From contig JABDAW010000012.1 in the NCBI GenBank assembly GCA_013288905.1, forward strand, positions 1 through 34,581: a stretch of 34,581 nucleotides of DNA. The letters are read 5' to 3'. This document shows, one piece after another, positions 16,676-25,062 of the stretch. Position 1 is the stretch's first letter, and every line of letters starts with the position of its first letter. Under the pieces are notes generated by a model. That model was not told where the DNA came from. It made no database searches and worked only from the letters and a program-made list of their open reading frames with translations. The stretch comes from Bacteroidota bacterium (GTDB lineage: Bacteria > Bacteroidota > Bacteroidia > AKYH767-A > JABDAW01). The position numbers and the translations under genes were made by a program.

Positions 16676-17998
16676 ATGTCTAAAAGGATTTATCAAACGA
16701 TTATAATTTCAGTATTGCTTATATCAGGCTTAAGTGTTGCTGCACAACAGGCTGATTCCACAAAGGATGAAACCTGGAACCTTGACTTTCAACAAACAAT
16801 GATATGGCAATATCATCCCGCATTCTATGCTAAATATTCAGGTGCTAATAGTTTGATTCCAGATGCCGAGAATGCTGAATCTCTTACTTCCACAATATAT
16901 TTTGATACCCGTCTTTGGACAGGAGCACAGTTTATTTTAAATCCTGAATTGGCAGGTGGCACGGGGCTTAGCAAGGTGCTTGGAATGGCTGGTGCACTTA
17001 ATGGAGAGACCTATCGGGTAGGCAATCCTGCTCCTGATGAATATTTCGGACGTATCTATCTTCGCCAGGTCTTTAGTCTTAGTAAAGATTCTGAAAACAT
17101 AGATGACGACCTCAATCAACTACGCGGGAAGCAGCCTGTATCTTACCTTTCCTTTAATGCAGGGAAGTTTAGTGTTGAAGATTTCTTTGATGCCAATTCT
17201 TATAGTCATGACCCACGCACCGACTTCTATAATTGGGCATTGATGAGTGGCGGAGCATGGGATTATCCTGCAAATACTCGTGGCTATACCTGGGGTTTCG
17301 TTATTGAGTTGGTTCATCCTTCCTGGTCTTTCAGGTTCAGTAGCGTTATGGAACCGCAGGTTGCAAATGGTCCATACATGGATATGGATATTGCTGCTGC
17401 ACATTCCGAAATTGTTGAATATGGAAGGATGTATAAAATTAATGGAAAGAAGGGTGCGATTCGATTCTTAGGCTTCTTTAATCAGGCACACATGGGAAAT
17501 TATAGTGATGCATTGAATAATCCTGTATATAATTTGGATGTTACTCAAACTCGCTCTTATGCCCATCAGAAAGGCGGTTTCCTTATTAATGCAGAACAAC
17601 AAATTGGGGATTATTCAGGAATATTTTCAAGAGTCAGTTGGAATGACGGACAGAATGAAACCTTTGCATTTACCGAAATTGACAGATCTATTGCAGCCGG
17701 TTATGTTCTTAAAGGAGGTGCCTGGAAACGTGATGATGATAAAGTTGAAATCGCTGTTGTCATAAATGGATTATCTAAAGTTCATGAAGAATATCTTGCT
17801 GTAGGGGGATACGGTTTTATCATTGGTGACGGGGCTTTGAACTATGGCTATGAAACTATTATAGAAGCAAATTATTTATTCAAATTTACAAAGAATTTTT
17901 GGTTCACTCCCGATTATCAGTTTGTCATAAACCCTGCCTATAATAAAGATCGCGGACCGGTAAATGTTTTTGGAATGAGATTACATATTGAATATTAA
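16676..17998 (+). CDS. OprB-like porin, candidate manganese channel
   Basis: A signal peptide (MSKRIYQTIIISVLLISGLSVAAQ) leads a 440-residue product made of barrel strands. Typical segments are WNLDFQQTMIWQYHPAFYA, STIYFDTRLWTGAQFILNPE, PVSYLSFNAGKFSVEDFFD and GRMYKINGKKGAIRFLGFFN. It ends GPVNVFGMRLHIEY with a terminal aromatic residue. It resembles the carbohydrate-porin (OprB) family. The next gene, an NRAMP transporter, begins only 6 bases after the stop, and the divergent neighbour is an MntR-type repressor. I therefore infer that this barrel passes Mn(II), or a chelate, across the outer membrane rather than sugar. The family name alone would mislead. Confidence 0.85.
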   Translation: MSKRIYQTIIISVLLISGLSVAAQQADSTKDETWNLDFQQTMIWQYHPAFYAKYSGANSLIPDAENAESLTSTIYFDTRLWTGAQFILNPELAGGTGLSKVLGMAGALNGETYRVGNPAPDEYFGRIYLRQVFSLSKDSENIDDDLNQLRGKQPVSYLSFNAGKFSVEDFFDANSYSHDPRTDFYNWALMSGGAWDYPANTRGYTWGFVIELVHPSWSFRFSSVMEPQVANGPYMDMDIAAAHSEIVEYGRMYKINGKKGAIRFLGFFNQAHMGNYSDALNNPVYNLDVTQTRSYAHQKGGFLINAEQQIGDYSGIFSRVSWNDGQNETFAFTEIDRSIAAGYVLKGGAWKRDDDKVEIAVVINGLSKVHEEYLAVGGYGFIIGDGALNYGYETIIEANYLFKFTKNFWFTPDYQFVINPAYNKDRGPVNVFGMRLHIEY

Positions 17999-18004
17999 AA
18001 CACC

Positions 18005-19909
18005 ATGAAGAGATTAAAAGGTTCCAACGCATCGCTATCAGAGGTTAATTCCTCGGTGGATATAGATTCCAAAAGAGGCATCGGCAATAAAATTCTTGCC
18101 TTTATGGGTCCGGCATATTTGATTAGTGTTGGGTATATGGACCCAGGTAATTGGGCTACTGATATTGCCGGAGGAAGCACCTTTGGATATAAATTAATAT
18201 GGGTACTTTTGATGAGTAATCTGATTGCATTATTACTTCAAAGTTTGAGTTCAAGATTAGGCTTGGTAACAGGCAGAGATTTAGCACAAGCCTCCCGCGA
18301 AACTTATTCTCCAATAGTCAATTTCTCCCTATGGATTCTTGCTGAAATAGCCATTGCAGCCTGCGATTTGGCAGAAGTCTTAGGTATGGCAATCGGTCTT
18401 CAATTACTCTTTGGTCTTCCCTTGATTTATGGAGTAAGTCTTACCGTTTTTGACACCCTCCTTTTATTATTCCTAATAAATTTTGGGATAAGGAAGTTAG
18501 AAGCCTTCATCATTACATTAATAGCCATGATAGGTGTTTCTTTTTTAATAGAAATGTTCTTTTGCAAACCTGCATTAGGAGATATTCTGCAAGGCTTCAT
18601 CCCTGATCTTCCGGCTAATCCAATCCCTGGTGGAAGCACCGCTTTATACATAGCAATCGGTATCATTGGAGCTACTGTGATGCCTCATAATTTATACCTT
18701 CATTCGTCATTAGTCCAGACCAGGAAATTTGAAAGAACCGATAAAGGTATTCTTCGAGCCATCAAATACAACATTCTTGATTCTGTCCTTGCCCTTAATC
18801 TTGCCTTCTTTGTGAATTGCGCCATCTTGATTCTTGCTGCTGCAACTTTCTTCAAGAATGGAATGTTTGATGTCTCTGATATTAGCCAGGCACATAGTTT
18901 TCTTGCGCCTTTATTGGGAAGTAAATTAGCTCCGATTATCTTTGCAGTTGCATTAATTGTTGCAGGGCAAAGTTCTACCATTACAGGAACTTTAGCAGGT
19001 CAAATTGTTATGGAAGGTTATCTTAATTTAAGAATCCAACCGTGGCTAAGACGGCTGATAACAAGGCTTCTCGCCATCATCCCTGCATTATTAACCATTA
19101 CCCTAATCGGAGAAAAAGCAATCGGTGGACTCTTGATTCTTAGCCAGGTGATACTTAGTATCCAGTTAGGTTTTGCCATAATTCCATTGATTCATTTCGT
19201 ATGTGACAAACAAAAGATGGGGAAATATGTCATTAGCACACCTTTGAAAATCCTTTCATGGATTTGTGCCATAATCATCGTCGGCTTAAATGCCAAAATG
19301 ATCTATGATCAGATTCATGATTGGATTACCGGAGACCAAACCCATGCATATATTTATTACCTCACTGTCGTTCCAATCTCAATAGCGGCGGGCATTCTGT
19401 TACTATACATCACATTCCACAAACAGATTCACCGAACCAAAATATTAACTTCAACTCCTCATGGCAATGTCAAGAAATTGGAATTATCTGCCCCTGCGCT
19501 TTATCATAAAATAGCTGTTGCCATTGACTTTTCTGATACCGATTCCAAGTCCATTAATTTAGCTACAAAACAAGGTGGCAAGGATGCCGAATACCTCCTG
19601 ATACATGTGGTAGAGACTGCGGGTGCCATCTTCATGGGCAAGGATATTGATGACCTGGAAACGCATATTGACAAGCAACAGATTCAATCCTATCTCCACG
19701 ATTTAAGCCACTTGGGGTATAATGTAAAATTTGTCCTTGGCTATGGCAATCCTAAGAAAGCTATCCCTGAATTGGTGAAAGAACATCAACCTGATTTATT
19801 GGTAATGGGAGCGCACGGGCATAAATTCCTTAAAGACCTTATCTTCGGAACCACCATTGATAGCGTACGCCATAGCGTCAAGATTCCTGTCCTGATATTT
19901 AAGACATAA
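18005..19909 (+). CDS. mntH: NRAMP manganese transporter fused to a C-terminal UspA domain
   Basis: NRAMP proteins import Mn(II)/Fe(II) with protons through the inner membrane. Residues 30-455 or so of 634 hold about eleven membrane helices. The metal-site motifs are DPGN at 46-49 (Asp46, Asn49) and ATVMPHN at 223-229 (Ala223, Met226). Residues 501-634 form a universal stress protein domain (HKIAVAIDFSDTDSKS to PVLIFKT). It has an intact ATP-binding signature, G602-x2-G605-x9-G615-T616. A cytoplasmic nucleotide-binding tail suggests that transport responds to energy or nucleotide state, which is an inference. The gene shares the porin operon and probably MntR control. It lacks a Shine-Dalgarno sequence. 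Confidence 0.95.
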   Translation: MKRLKGSNASLSEVNSSVDIDSKRGIGNKILAFMGPAYLISVGYMDPGNWATDIAGGSTFGYKLIWVLLMSNLIALLLQSLSSRLGLVTGRDLAQASRETYSPIVNFSLWILAEIAIAACDLAEVLGMAIGLQLLFGLPLIYGVSLTVFDTLLLLFLINFGIRKLEAFIITLIAMIGVSFLIEMFFCKPALGDILQGFIPDLPANPIPGGSTALYIAIGIIGATVMPHNLYLHSSLVQTRKFERTDKGILRAIKYNILDSVLALNLAFFVNCAILILAAATFFKNGMFDVSDISQAHSFLAPLLGSKLAPIIFAVALIVAGQSSTITGTLAGQIVMEGYLNLRIQPWLRRLITRLLAIIPALLTITLIGEKAIGGLLILSQVILSIQLGFAIIPLIHFVCDKQKMGKYVISTPLKILSWICAIIIVGLNAKMIYDQIHDWITGDQTHAYIYYLTVVPISIAAGILLLYITFHKQIHRTKILTSTPHGNVKKLELSAPALYHKIAVAIDFSDTDSKSINLATKQGGKDAEYLLIHVVETAGAIFMGKDIDDLETHIDKQQIQSYLHDLSHLGYNVKFVLGYGNPKKAIPELVKEHQPDLLVMGAHGHKFLKDLIFGTTIDSVRHSVKIPVLIFKT

Positions 19910-19997
19910 AGAACGTATCTATTGATTAATAATAATCAGTGAAAAGTTAAATGAAAAAATAAAAGGCGGCATTTCCTTTGTTGCTTTTTGCTCCCTT

Positions 19998-20028
19998 TTT
20001 GTTTATTCCAAACCATTTATTATCTTTG
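19998..20028 (+). promoter_or_regulatory. Full Bacteroidota promoter for rpsU
   Basis: TTTG (19998-20001), a 19-base spacer, and TATCTTTG (20021-20028) match the -33/-7 consensus TTTG-N19-TAnnTTTG almost exactly. It precedes rpsU by 27 bases. It is one of the two best promoters in the window. Confidence 0.82.
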
Positions 20029-20055
20029 CGCCCTTAATAATTTATATAATAAATA

Positions 20056-20250
20056 ATGCTAATAATTCCAATCAAAGAAGGAGAGCCTATTGACAGAGGG
20101 CTAAAACGATTTAAAAAGAAATTTGATAAGACCGGAACTGTACGTGCCTTGAGGTCAAGGAAACAGTTTGAGAAACCTTCCGTAACAAGAAGAACAGAAA
20201 TTAAAAAGGCTGTTTATATAGCTAAATTACGCAGAGAAGGAACCCTTTAA
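20056..20250 (+). CDS. rpsU: 30S ribosomal protein bS21
   Basis: bS21 is a small basic protein near the 3' end of 16S rRNA. The 64-residue sequence (MLIIPIKEGEPIDRGLKRF, then VRALRSRKQFEKPSVTRR) is typical of Bacteroidota. In this phylum bS21 helps hide the anti-Shine-Dalgarno tail, which is why Shine-Dalgarno use is low. The leader here is nearly pure A/T with no Shine-Dalgarno sequence. The next gene, xerC, has one. Three hairpins follow the stop. Confidence 0.97.
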   Translation: MLIIPIKEGEPIDRGLKRFKKKFDKTGTVRALRSRKQFEKPSVTRRTEIKKAVYIAKLRREGTL

Positions 20251-20262
20251 TTAAACGACGAG

Positions 20263-20306
20263 CCACGAATTACACTAATTAAAGCTAAGATTTGTGTAAT
20301 TCGTGG
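20263..20306 (+). terminator. First hairpin after rpsU
   Basis: CCACGAATTACAC (20263-20275) pairs perfectly with 20294-20306 around an 18-base loop and is followed by TTTCATTTTT. CCACGAATTACAC-type hairpins look like a reused terminator module. Confidence 0.7.
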
Positions 20307-20322
20307 TTTCATTTTTCCCCAT

Positions 20323-20352
20323 AATCTATTAACAGGCGAGTGTTAATAGATT
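20323..20352 (+). terminator. Second hairpin after rpsU
   Basis: AATCTATTAACA and TGTTAATAGATT are perfect 12-base arms around GGCGAG, followed by TCTTTCTT. It is the second of three successive structures. Confidence 0.6.
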
Positions 20353-20389
20353 TCTTTCTTACTCTGTTCCCATTAAAAAAATAATATTG

Positions 20390-20424
20390 AACTTTGCACG
20401 ATTAAATTCATGCAAAGTTTTTTT
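20390..20424 (+). terminator. Third hairpin after rpsU, with T-run
   Basis: AACTTTGCA (20390-20398) pairs with TGCAAAGTT (20411-20419), followed by a continuous T-run. It is the best intrinsic terminator of the three, and it implies that xerC has separate or read-through expression. Confidence 0.75.
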
Positions 20425-20479
20425 ATTATTTAATAATTTGGTAACTTTTTTCAACCCAAGATGTATAAAGATAAATAGA

Positions 20480-20485
20480 AAGGAG
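20480..20485 (+). promoter_or_regulatory. Strong Shine-Dalgarno sequence before xerC
   Basis: AAGGAG, followed by AGGAA, lies 8 bases before the xerC ATG. It is the only strong Shine-Dalgarno sequence I find before any gene in the window, and it confirms the start at 20494. Confidence 0.8.
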
Positions 20486-20493
20486 AGGAAGTA

Positions 20494-21375
20494 ATGAAAG
20501 AGAGTTTTATAAAATATATTCAATATGAAAAGCGGTACTCTTCTCACACGATAACAGCTTATCAAAATGACCTTAAACAGTTTTATGATTTCCTTGCCAA
20601 GACTCATGAAGTTACTGATATTGCTGACGTAAATCATATTTTCATTCGCTCATGGATAGTATCATTGATGGATCAAAAAATTACACCTCGGTCTATCAAT
20701 AGGAAGATTACAACCCTGAAAACATATTATAAATTTTTGCTTCGTGAAGGTGTCATAGAACAGAATCCTATGTTGAAGATTCTTTCCCCTAAAACTTCTA
20801 AACGCTTGCCTGTCTTTGTTGATAAAGGAACCATGAATCACCTTTTGGACCATGTTGAATTTGGAGATCATTATATAGGATTAAGGGATAAATTTATTCT
20901 TGAATTGTTCTATGCGACTGGTATGCGTCTTTCAGAATTGGTGTGTTTGAAAGTTACTTCCATTGATTTGTTTAATAATAACTTAAAAGTTATGGGAAAG
21001 CGTAATAAAGAACGAATCATTCCGTTTTCAATTCCTATGAAAAGTTTAATCACAAAATATCTAAGTGCGAAAAAAAGTGATGAACTTCTCAAACAATCTG
21101 AATATCTTTTCCTTAACAAATCAGGTAAACAAATAAGCAGAGAACAAGTGCAAGTATTAGTCAAAAAATATTTGACTATGGTTACTACGCTTGATAAGAA
21201 AAGCCCTCATGTATTACGTCATACCTTTGCAACTAATATGCTGAATAATGGAGCGGAAATAAATTCTGTTAAGGAAATATTAGGTCATGCAAGCCTTGCA
21301 GCAACACAGGTTTATACACATAACACAATTGAGAAATTAAAAAATATTCATAAACAAGCCCACCCAAAAGCTTAA
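20494..21375 (+). CDS. xerC: Tyrosine recombinase XerC-like
   Basis: This tyrosine recombinase is probably the chromosome-dimer resolvase that acts at dif with a partner. The 293-residue protein has the SAM-like N-terminal DNA-binding domain (SFIKYIQYEKRYSSHTITAY). Its catalytic domain has all six residues: Arg145 (TGMRLSE), Lys169 (MGKRNKERIIP), His239 and Arg242 (HVLRHTFATN), His265 (LGHASLAATQ) and nucleophile Tyr274 (VYTHN). The position between rpsU and hpf is conserved in Bacteroidota, which argues for a housekeeping Xer protein rather than an integrase. It is unusual in having a strong Shine-Dalgarno sequence. Confidence 0.93.
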   Translation: MKESFIKYIQYEKRYSSHTITAYQNDLKQFYDFLAKTHEVTDIADVNHIFIRSWIVSLMDQKITPRSINRKITTLKTYYKFLLREGVIEQNPMLKILSPKTSKRLPVFVDKGTMNHLLDHVEFGDHYIGLRDKFILELFYATGMRLSELVCLKVTSIDLFNNNLKVMGKRNKERIIPFSIPMKSLITKYLSAKKSDELLKQSEYLFLNKSGKQISREQVQVLVKKYLTMVTTLDKKSPHVLRHTFATNMLNNGAEINSVKEILGHASLAATQVYTHNTIEKLKNIHKQAHPKA

Positions 21376-21403
21376 TATAAATTAACCAAAAAAATTAAAG
21401 ATT

Positions 21404-21757
21404 ATGAAACTAAAGATGCAATCCATTCATTTTGATGCAGACAGAAAATTGCTCGCATTCATTCAGGAAAAAGTTGACAAGTTAAACCATTTTCATGATG
21501 GTATCGTTGACGGAGAAGTGGTTCTTAGAGTTGAGAAAAACCAGACCCACGAAAATAAATCTATTCAGATAAAGGTAAACATTCCAGGCAATGAATTAAT
21601 CGCTAAGACGAGGAAACAAACCTTTGAAGAAGCTACTAATCTTGCTGTAGAAACTTTAAGTAACCAAATAAAAAAGCATAAAGAGAAGATTCGTGGAGGA
21701 AAGAGTGTGAAATTTACTCCCGATACTTCTGAATCTGATGAGGAATTATATTCCTGA
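21404..21757 (+). CDS. hpf: Short ribosome hibernation-promoting factor
   Basis: HPF/RaiA binds the 30S decoding region and holds ribosomes inactive in stationary phase. The 117-residue product has the beta-alpha-beta-beta-beta-alpha fold: MKLKMQSIHFDADRKLLAFI, VVLRVEKNQTHENKSIQIKV and LAVETLSNQIKKHKEKIRG. The acidic tail TSESDEELYS follows. The long-form C-terminal dimerisation domain is absent. It starts 28 bases after xerC in the same direction, so the two are probably co-transcribed. Confidence 0.93.
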   Translation: MKLKMQSIHFDADRKLLAFIQEKVDKLNHFHDGIVDGEVVLRVEKNQTHENKSIQIKVNIPGNELIAKTRKQTFEEATNLAVETLSNQIKKHKEKIRGGKSVKFTPDTSESDEELYS

Positions 21758-21800
21758 TCAGACTTAATGTTTTAAGGAATTACAAAAATGGGGAATAGTT

Positions 21801-22538
21801 TTATCCCCGTTCGGGATATTTCATATTCAATTCCTTCAAGGTTTCTACGAGGGTCTTTGCAATAAAATAATTGCGATACCAGTTCTGATCTGCGGGCACG
21901 ATGGTCCATGGGATTTCCTGGCTGCACTTGTCGAAAATATCTTCATAGACTTCCATATAATCATCCCAATGTTTTGATTCGGCAATATCTTCCGGCTGAT
22001 ATTTCCATTCTTTTTCAGGATTCGTTTTACGTTCTTTAAAGCGTTCGGTTTGTTCTTCTTTTGAAATATGAAGATAGAACTTAAAGATAATTGTTCCACT
22101 ATCTTTCAACAAATGCTCGAAAGAATTAATGTAATCATATCGCTTTTTAATCTTTGATTCAGAAAGCAATTTATGAACGGAAGGAACCAAAATATCCTCA
22201 TAGTGAGAACGGTTAAAAATCTCAATCATACCCTTTGCAGGGGCGTAAGAATGGACCCTGTAAAGAAAATCATGAGAAGAATCTTCTAAAGTCGGAGCCT
22301 TAAAAGAATGAACATTACATCCCATCGGATTAACACCGGTAAAGACGTGCTTTACTGTTCCATCCTTGCCTGAAGCATCAATTCCCTGAAGAATTATTAA
22401 GACACTTCTCTTTGATTCTGCAAATAAAACAGCTTGCAAATCGCGAAGTTTCAGGATTAAGTCCTCGGTCTTTTCTTTGGTTTTCTCTTTCTCAAAACCT
22501 TCCGGAGCTTTTGTAGATATACTTAAATATTTTGACAT
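21801..22538 (-). CDS. ppk2: Polyphosphate kinase 2 family protein
   Basis: PPK2 enzymes transfer phosphate between polyphosphate and nucleotides. The 245-residue product is a single kinase domain with Walker A GIDASGKDG at 52-60, TGVNPMGCNVHSFKAPTLEDS, the lid segment NRSHYEDILV at 109-118, and a late WDDYMEVYEDIF. The length fits the one-domain enzymes. Whether it favours NMP, NDP or both cannot be settled by eye. The ATG at 22538 is chosen over one 8 codons upstream because family members begin near there. It converges with hpf, another starvation-related gene. Confidence 0.92.
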   Translation of the reverse strand: MSKYLSISTKAPEGFEKEKTKEKTEDLILKLRDLQAVLFAESKRSVLIILQGIDASGKDGTVKHVFTGVNPMGCNVHSFKAPTLEDSSHDFLYRVHSYAPAKGMIEIFNRSHYEDILVPSVHKLLSESKIKKRYDYINSFEHLLKDSGTIIFKFYLHISKEEQTERFKERKTNPEKEWKYQPEDIAESKHWDDYMEVYEDIFDKCSQEIPWTIVPADQNWYRNYFIAKTLVETLKELNMKYPERG

Positions 22539-22643
22539 ATTGTTATAAATTATGAAAGGCAAATTTATCCTTTTTAGAGTTCAAAAAACACTCATGTTAT
22601 CATTCATGGAATTGATACTTCAGATTTATTCCTGATTCCTGTT

Positions 22644-22651
22644 TATCTTTG
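22644..22651 (+). promoter_or_regulatory. -7 element for gatB
   Basis: TATCTTTG fits TAnnTTTG and lies 7 bases before the gatB ATG, implying a very short leader. The -33 element is poor. Confidence 0.5.
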
Positions 22652-22658
22652 CGCCGCT

Positions 22659-24110
22659 ATGATAAATTATGACAAATACGAAGCTGTGATTGGATTAGAA
22701 ATCCACATCCAATTAGATACCAGGAGCAAGGCATATTCATCCGACCCTGCGAGCTATGGTGCGGCACCCAATACCAATGTTTCGCCTATTACTTTAGGGC
22801 ATCCGGGGACGTTGCCAATGATTAACAAACAAGTGGTGGAAGATGCCGTCCTGCTTGGGTTGGCGTTGCATTGCGACATTCGGGAGGTGAATGGTTATGC
22901 TCGGAAGAATTACTTCTATGCTGACCTTCCAAAGGGCTACCAGATTACCCAAGATACCACCCCGATTTGCAATGGCGGATACTTAACTATTAAGGATAAG
23001 TCAGGTACTGAAAAGCAAGTTCATCTTACACGAATTCACATGGAAGAAGATGCCGGAAAGAGCCTTCATGATGTTGATCCATTCAGCACATTGATTGATT
23101 TGAATCGTGCCGGAGTTCCTTTGTTAGAGGTCGTTTCGGAGCCGGAGATACGAAGCGGAGAGGAGGCTTTTCAATATGTTACAGAGATGCGTAAGCTGGT
23201 GAAATATCTTGGTATCTGTGATGGAAATATGGAGGAAGGCAGCATGCGTTGTGATGCCAATGTTTCGGTACGAATTAAAGGTGAATCAAAGTTCGGAAGA
23301 CGGGTGGAGGTCAAGAATATGAACTCCATGCGCAACGTTCAGCGTGCCATAGAATTTGAGACTAAAAGGCAGATTGAGGAGCTTGAAGCGGGCGGAGTTA
23401 TCAGTCAGGATACCCGAAGTTTTGATGCCCTGGCGGGGACCACATTCGTCATGCGCAGCAAGGAGATGGCTAATGATTACCGCTACTTTCCGGAGCCTGA
23501 TCTGCCACCGATTATTATTAAAGAGGAGTATATCAACAAGGTTCGTGAGAAACTGCCGGAATTGCCCGATGCATTGTTCAAGAAATATGTCAATGACTAT
23601 AAATTATCGCCTTATGATGCAGGCGTTCTGACTGATACCAAAGAGGTTTCGGATTATTTTAACGAACTGATTAAGCATACCAATAACTTCAAGGCAGCAG
23701 CCAATATGGTGATGGGTCCTGTCAAATCATACCTTAATGAAATGGCTGTCGAGATGCTCGATTTCCCTGTTTCAACAGAGCGCATGTCGCAATTGATTTC
23801 TTTGATAGATGAGAGGAAGATCAGCCATTCGGTAGGGATTCAAAAGGTATTCCCCGAGATGGTCAAATCAGCAGAAAAGAATCCTTTGATGATTGCCGAA
23901 GCCCTGAATTTAATACAGGAAAGCGATGATGAAGCCTTGAAAGATTTTATTCAGCAAGCCCTTGCAAAATACCCCGAAAAGATTGCTGAATACAAGGCTG
24001 GCAAAATCGGTTTGACAGGATTATTCATGGGCGAAGTCATGAAATTGAGCAAAGGTAAAGCCGACCCTAAGGTGGCTAATAAATTGCTCGTGGAGGCTTT
24101 GAACAAATAG
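22659..24110 (+). CDS. gatB: Asp-tRNA(Asn)/Glu-tRNA(Gln) amidotransferase subunit B
   Basis: GatB is the kinase and tRNA-binding subunit of GatCAB, which converts mischarged Glu-tRNA(Gln) or Asp-tRNA(Asn) to the correct aminoacyl-tRNA. The 483 residues match the family's normal length. They begin YEAVIGLEIHIQLDTRSKAY, carry YFYADLPKGYQITQ and the signature DLNRAGVPLLEVVSEPEI, and end in the helical YqeY-like tail (KADPKVANKLLVEALNK). The cysteine pairs that bind zinc in some GatB proteins are not obvious. gatA and gatC are not adjacent, which is common in Bacteroidota. Confidence 0.97.
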   Translation: MINYDKYEAVIGLEIHIQLDTRSKAYSSDPASYGAAPNTNVSPITLGHPGTLPMINKQVVEDAVLLGLALHCDIREVNGYARKNYFYADLPKGYQITQDTTPICNGGYLTIKDKSGTEKQVHLTRIHMEEDAGKSLHDVDPFSTLIDLNRAGVPLLEVVSEPEIRSGEEAFQYVTEMRKLVKYLGICDGNMEEGSMRCDANVSVRIKGESKFGRRVEVKNMNSMRNVQRAIEFETKRQIEELEAGGVISQDTRSFDALAGTTFVMRSKEMANDYRYFPEPDLPPIIIKEEYINKVREKLPELPDALFKKYVNDYKLSPYDAGVLTDTKEVSDYFNELIKHTNNFKAAANMVMGPVKSYLNEMAVEMLDFPVSTERMSQLISLIDERKISHSVGIQKVFPEMVKSAEKNPLMIAEALNLIQESDDEALKDFIQQALAKYPEKIAEYKAGKIGLTGLFMGEVMKLSKGKADPKVANKLLVEALNK

Positions 24111-24137
24111 AGATATTTTTTTTGCTTTATCTACATA

Positions 24138-24182
24138 AAATCAGAAAGCCCTTCGATGCGTTATCGAAGGGCTTTCTGATTT
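24138..24182. terminator. Strong bidirectional terminator after gatB
   Basis: Two perfect 20-base arms (24138-24157 and 24163-24182) enclose GCGTT. A/T-rich ends on both sides allow use by gatB and by the converging gene at 24198. Confidence 0.9.
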
Positions 24183-24197
24183 CAATTAAGTTTTTCA

Positions 24198-24920
24198 CTA
24201 CACCACCGGAGGCGGTGTCTGCTGCGGCTGATAAAGCACTGTGAAGATAGCCGAAGGATTAGCCAACTGGACGTTATTAATCACTCCATAAACAATCATG
24301 TCAACACTTTCAGCAGTATTAGGTGTCGTCGGAACGCGGTGATAATCGTAATGCGCTCCGGTGAAGGTTCTGATAAAAATCCAAGTGTTTGTGCCGGTAA
24401 CTCTTGCGTACAAATTCTTTGTACCAACAAATTTTACACTGCTATGAACGGCAATGTTTCCAATAGAAGTTTTCGCATCGCCATCAGGAATAAAGGTGGC
24501 TTGATTAAATGGAATTTCAGGAGTCAGGAAAGTCAGCAATTCACCAATTGCCACTGTCCAATTAGCTTTGTTTTTCATCATCGTGATTCTCAAAGCCTTC
24601 ACAAAACCTTGAGCATCAGCAGGGCATACGCTGGTAGGAGCAGTTCCAAAATCAGCAGGAGCAGGATTAACAACCATAGAGGTTGAGGCAGGACCAGTGC
24701 TAAAGGTATCAGTAAAAGCGGTCAGACTTTTATCGCTGGTACCGCTTTTTTGCTGGGCATTGTTAAGCCACACCGACCATTCATAAATTTTCGCGACTTC
24801 GTCCATCGTGTCTGTGGACAGACCAAATGCCGCCGCTAATCCCGGCAATTCGTCGTTGAGGGTTTTGTACTGAAGGTCCCATTCCTCCTTCGTTAAATCA
24901 CCAAAAGTTTGATGTTCCAT
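24198..24920 (-). CDS. Unrecognised helical plus beta protein, 240 aa
   Basis: I do not recognise a named family. Residues 1-125 look helical: EEWDLQYKTLNDELPGLAAA, MDEVAKIYEWSVWLNNAQQK, and DAQGFVKALRITMMKNKANW. The rest is strand-rich: NIAVHSSVKFVGTKNLYARV, NTWIFIRTFTGAHYDYHRV and SAIFTVLYQPQQTPPPVV. There is no signal peptide. The layout, a helical bundle then a beta domain, is the same as in the 329-residue protein at 12297, although the sequences do not obviously match. Both genes are on the minus strand with a 42-bp-period array about 100-150 bases upstream. The shared setting suggests related roles, but this is an inference. Confidence 0.75.
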   Translation of the reverse strand: MEHQTFGDLTKEEWDLQYKTLNDELPGLAAAFGLSTDTMDEVAKIYEWSVWLNNAQQKSGTSDKSLTAFTDTFSTGPASTSMVVNPAPADFGTAPTSVCPADAQGFVKALRITMMKNKANWTVAIGELLTFLTPEIPFNQATFIPDGDAKTSIGNIAVHSSVKFVGTKNLYARVTGTNTWIFIRTFTGAHYDYHRVPTTPNTAESVDMIVYGVINNVQLANPSAIFTVLYQPQQTPPPVV

Positions 24921-25062
24921 TTTTTCTTTTTTTGTTTATTAAATTTTGTTATTAAAAATATATTTACCCTGACTCTTGTCATAGGTTTTGAATTCGATAA
25001 AAGAGTATCCATTAGCCATATTTCGGAAATCGAAAAACAGAAAATCGGTAATGGAAAATGAT

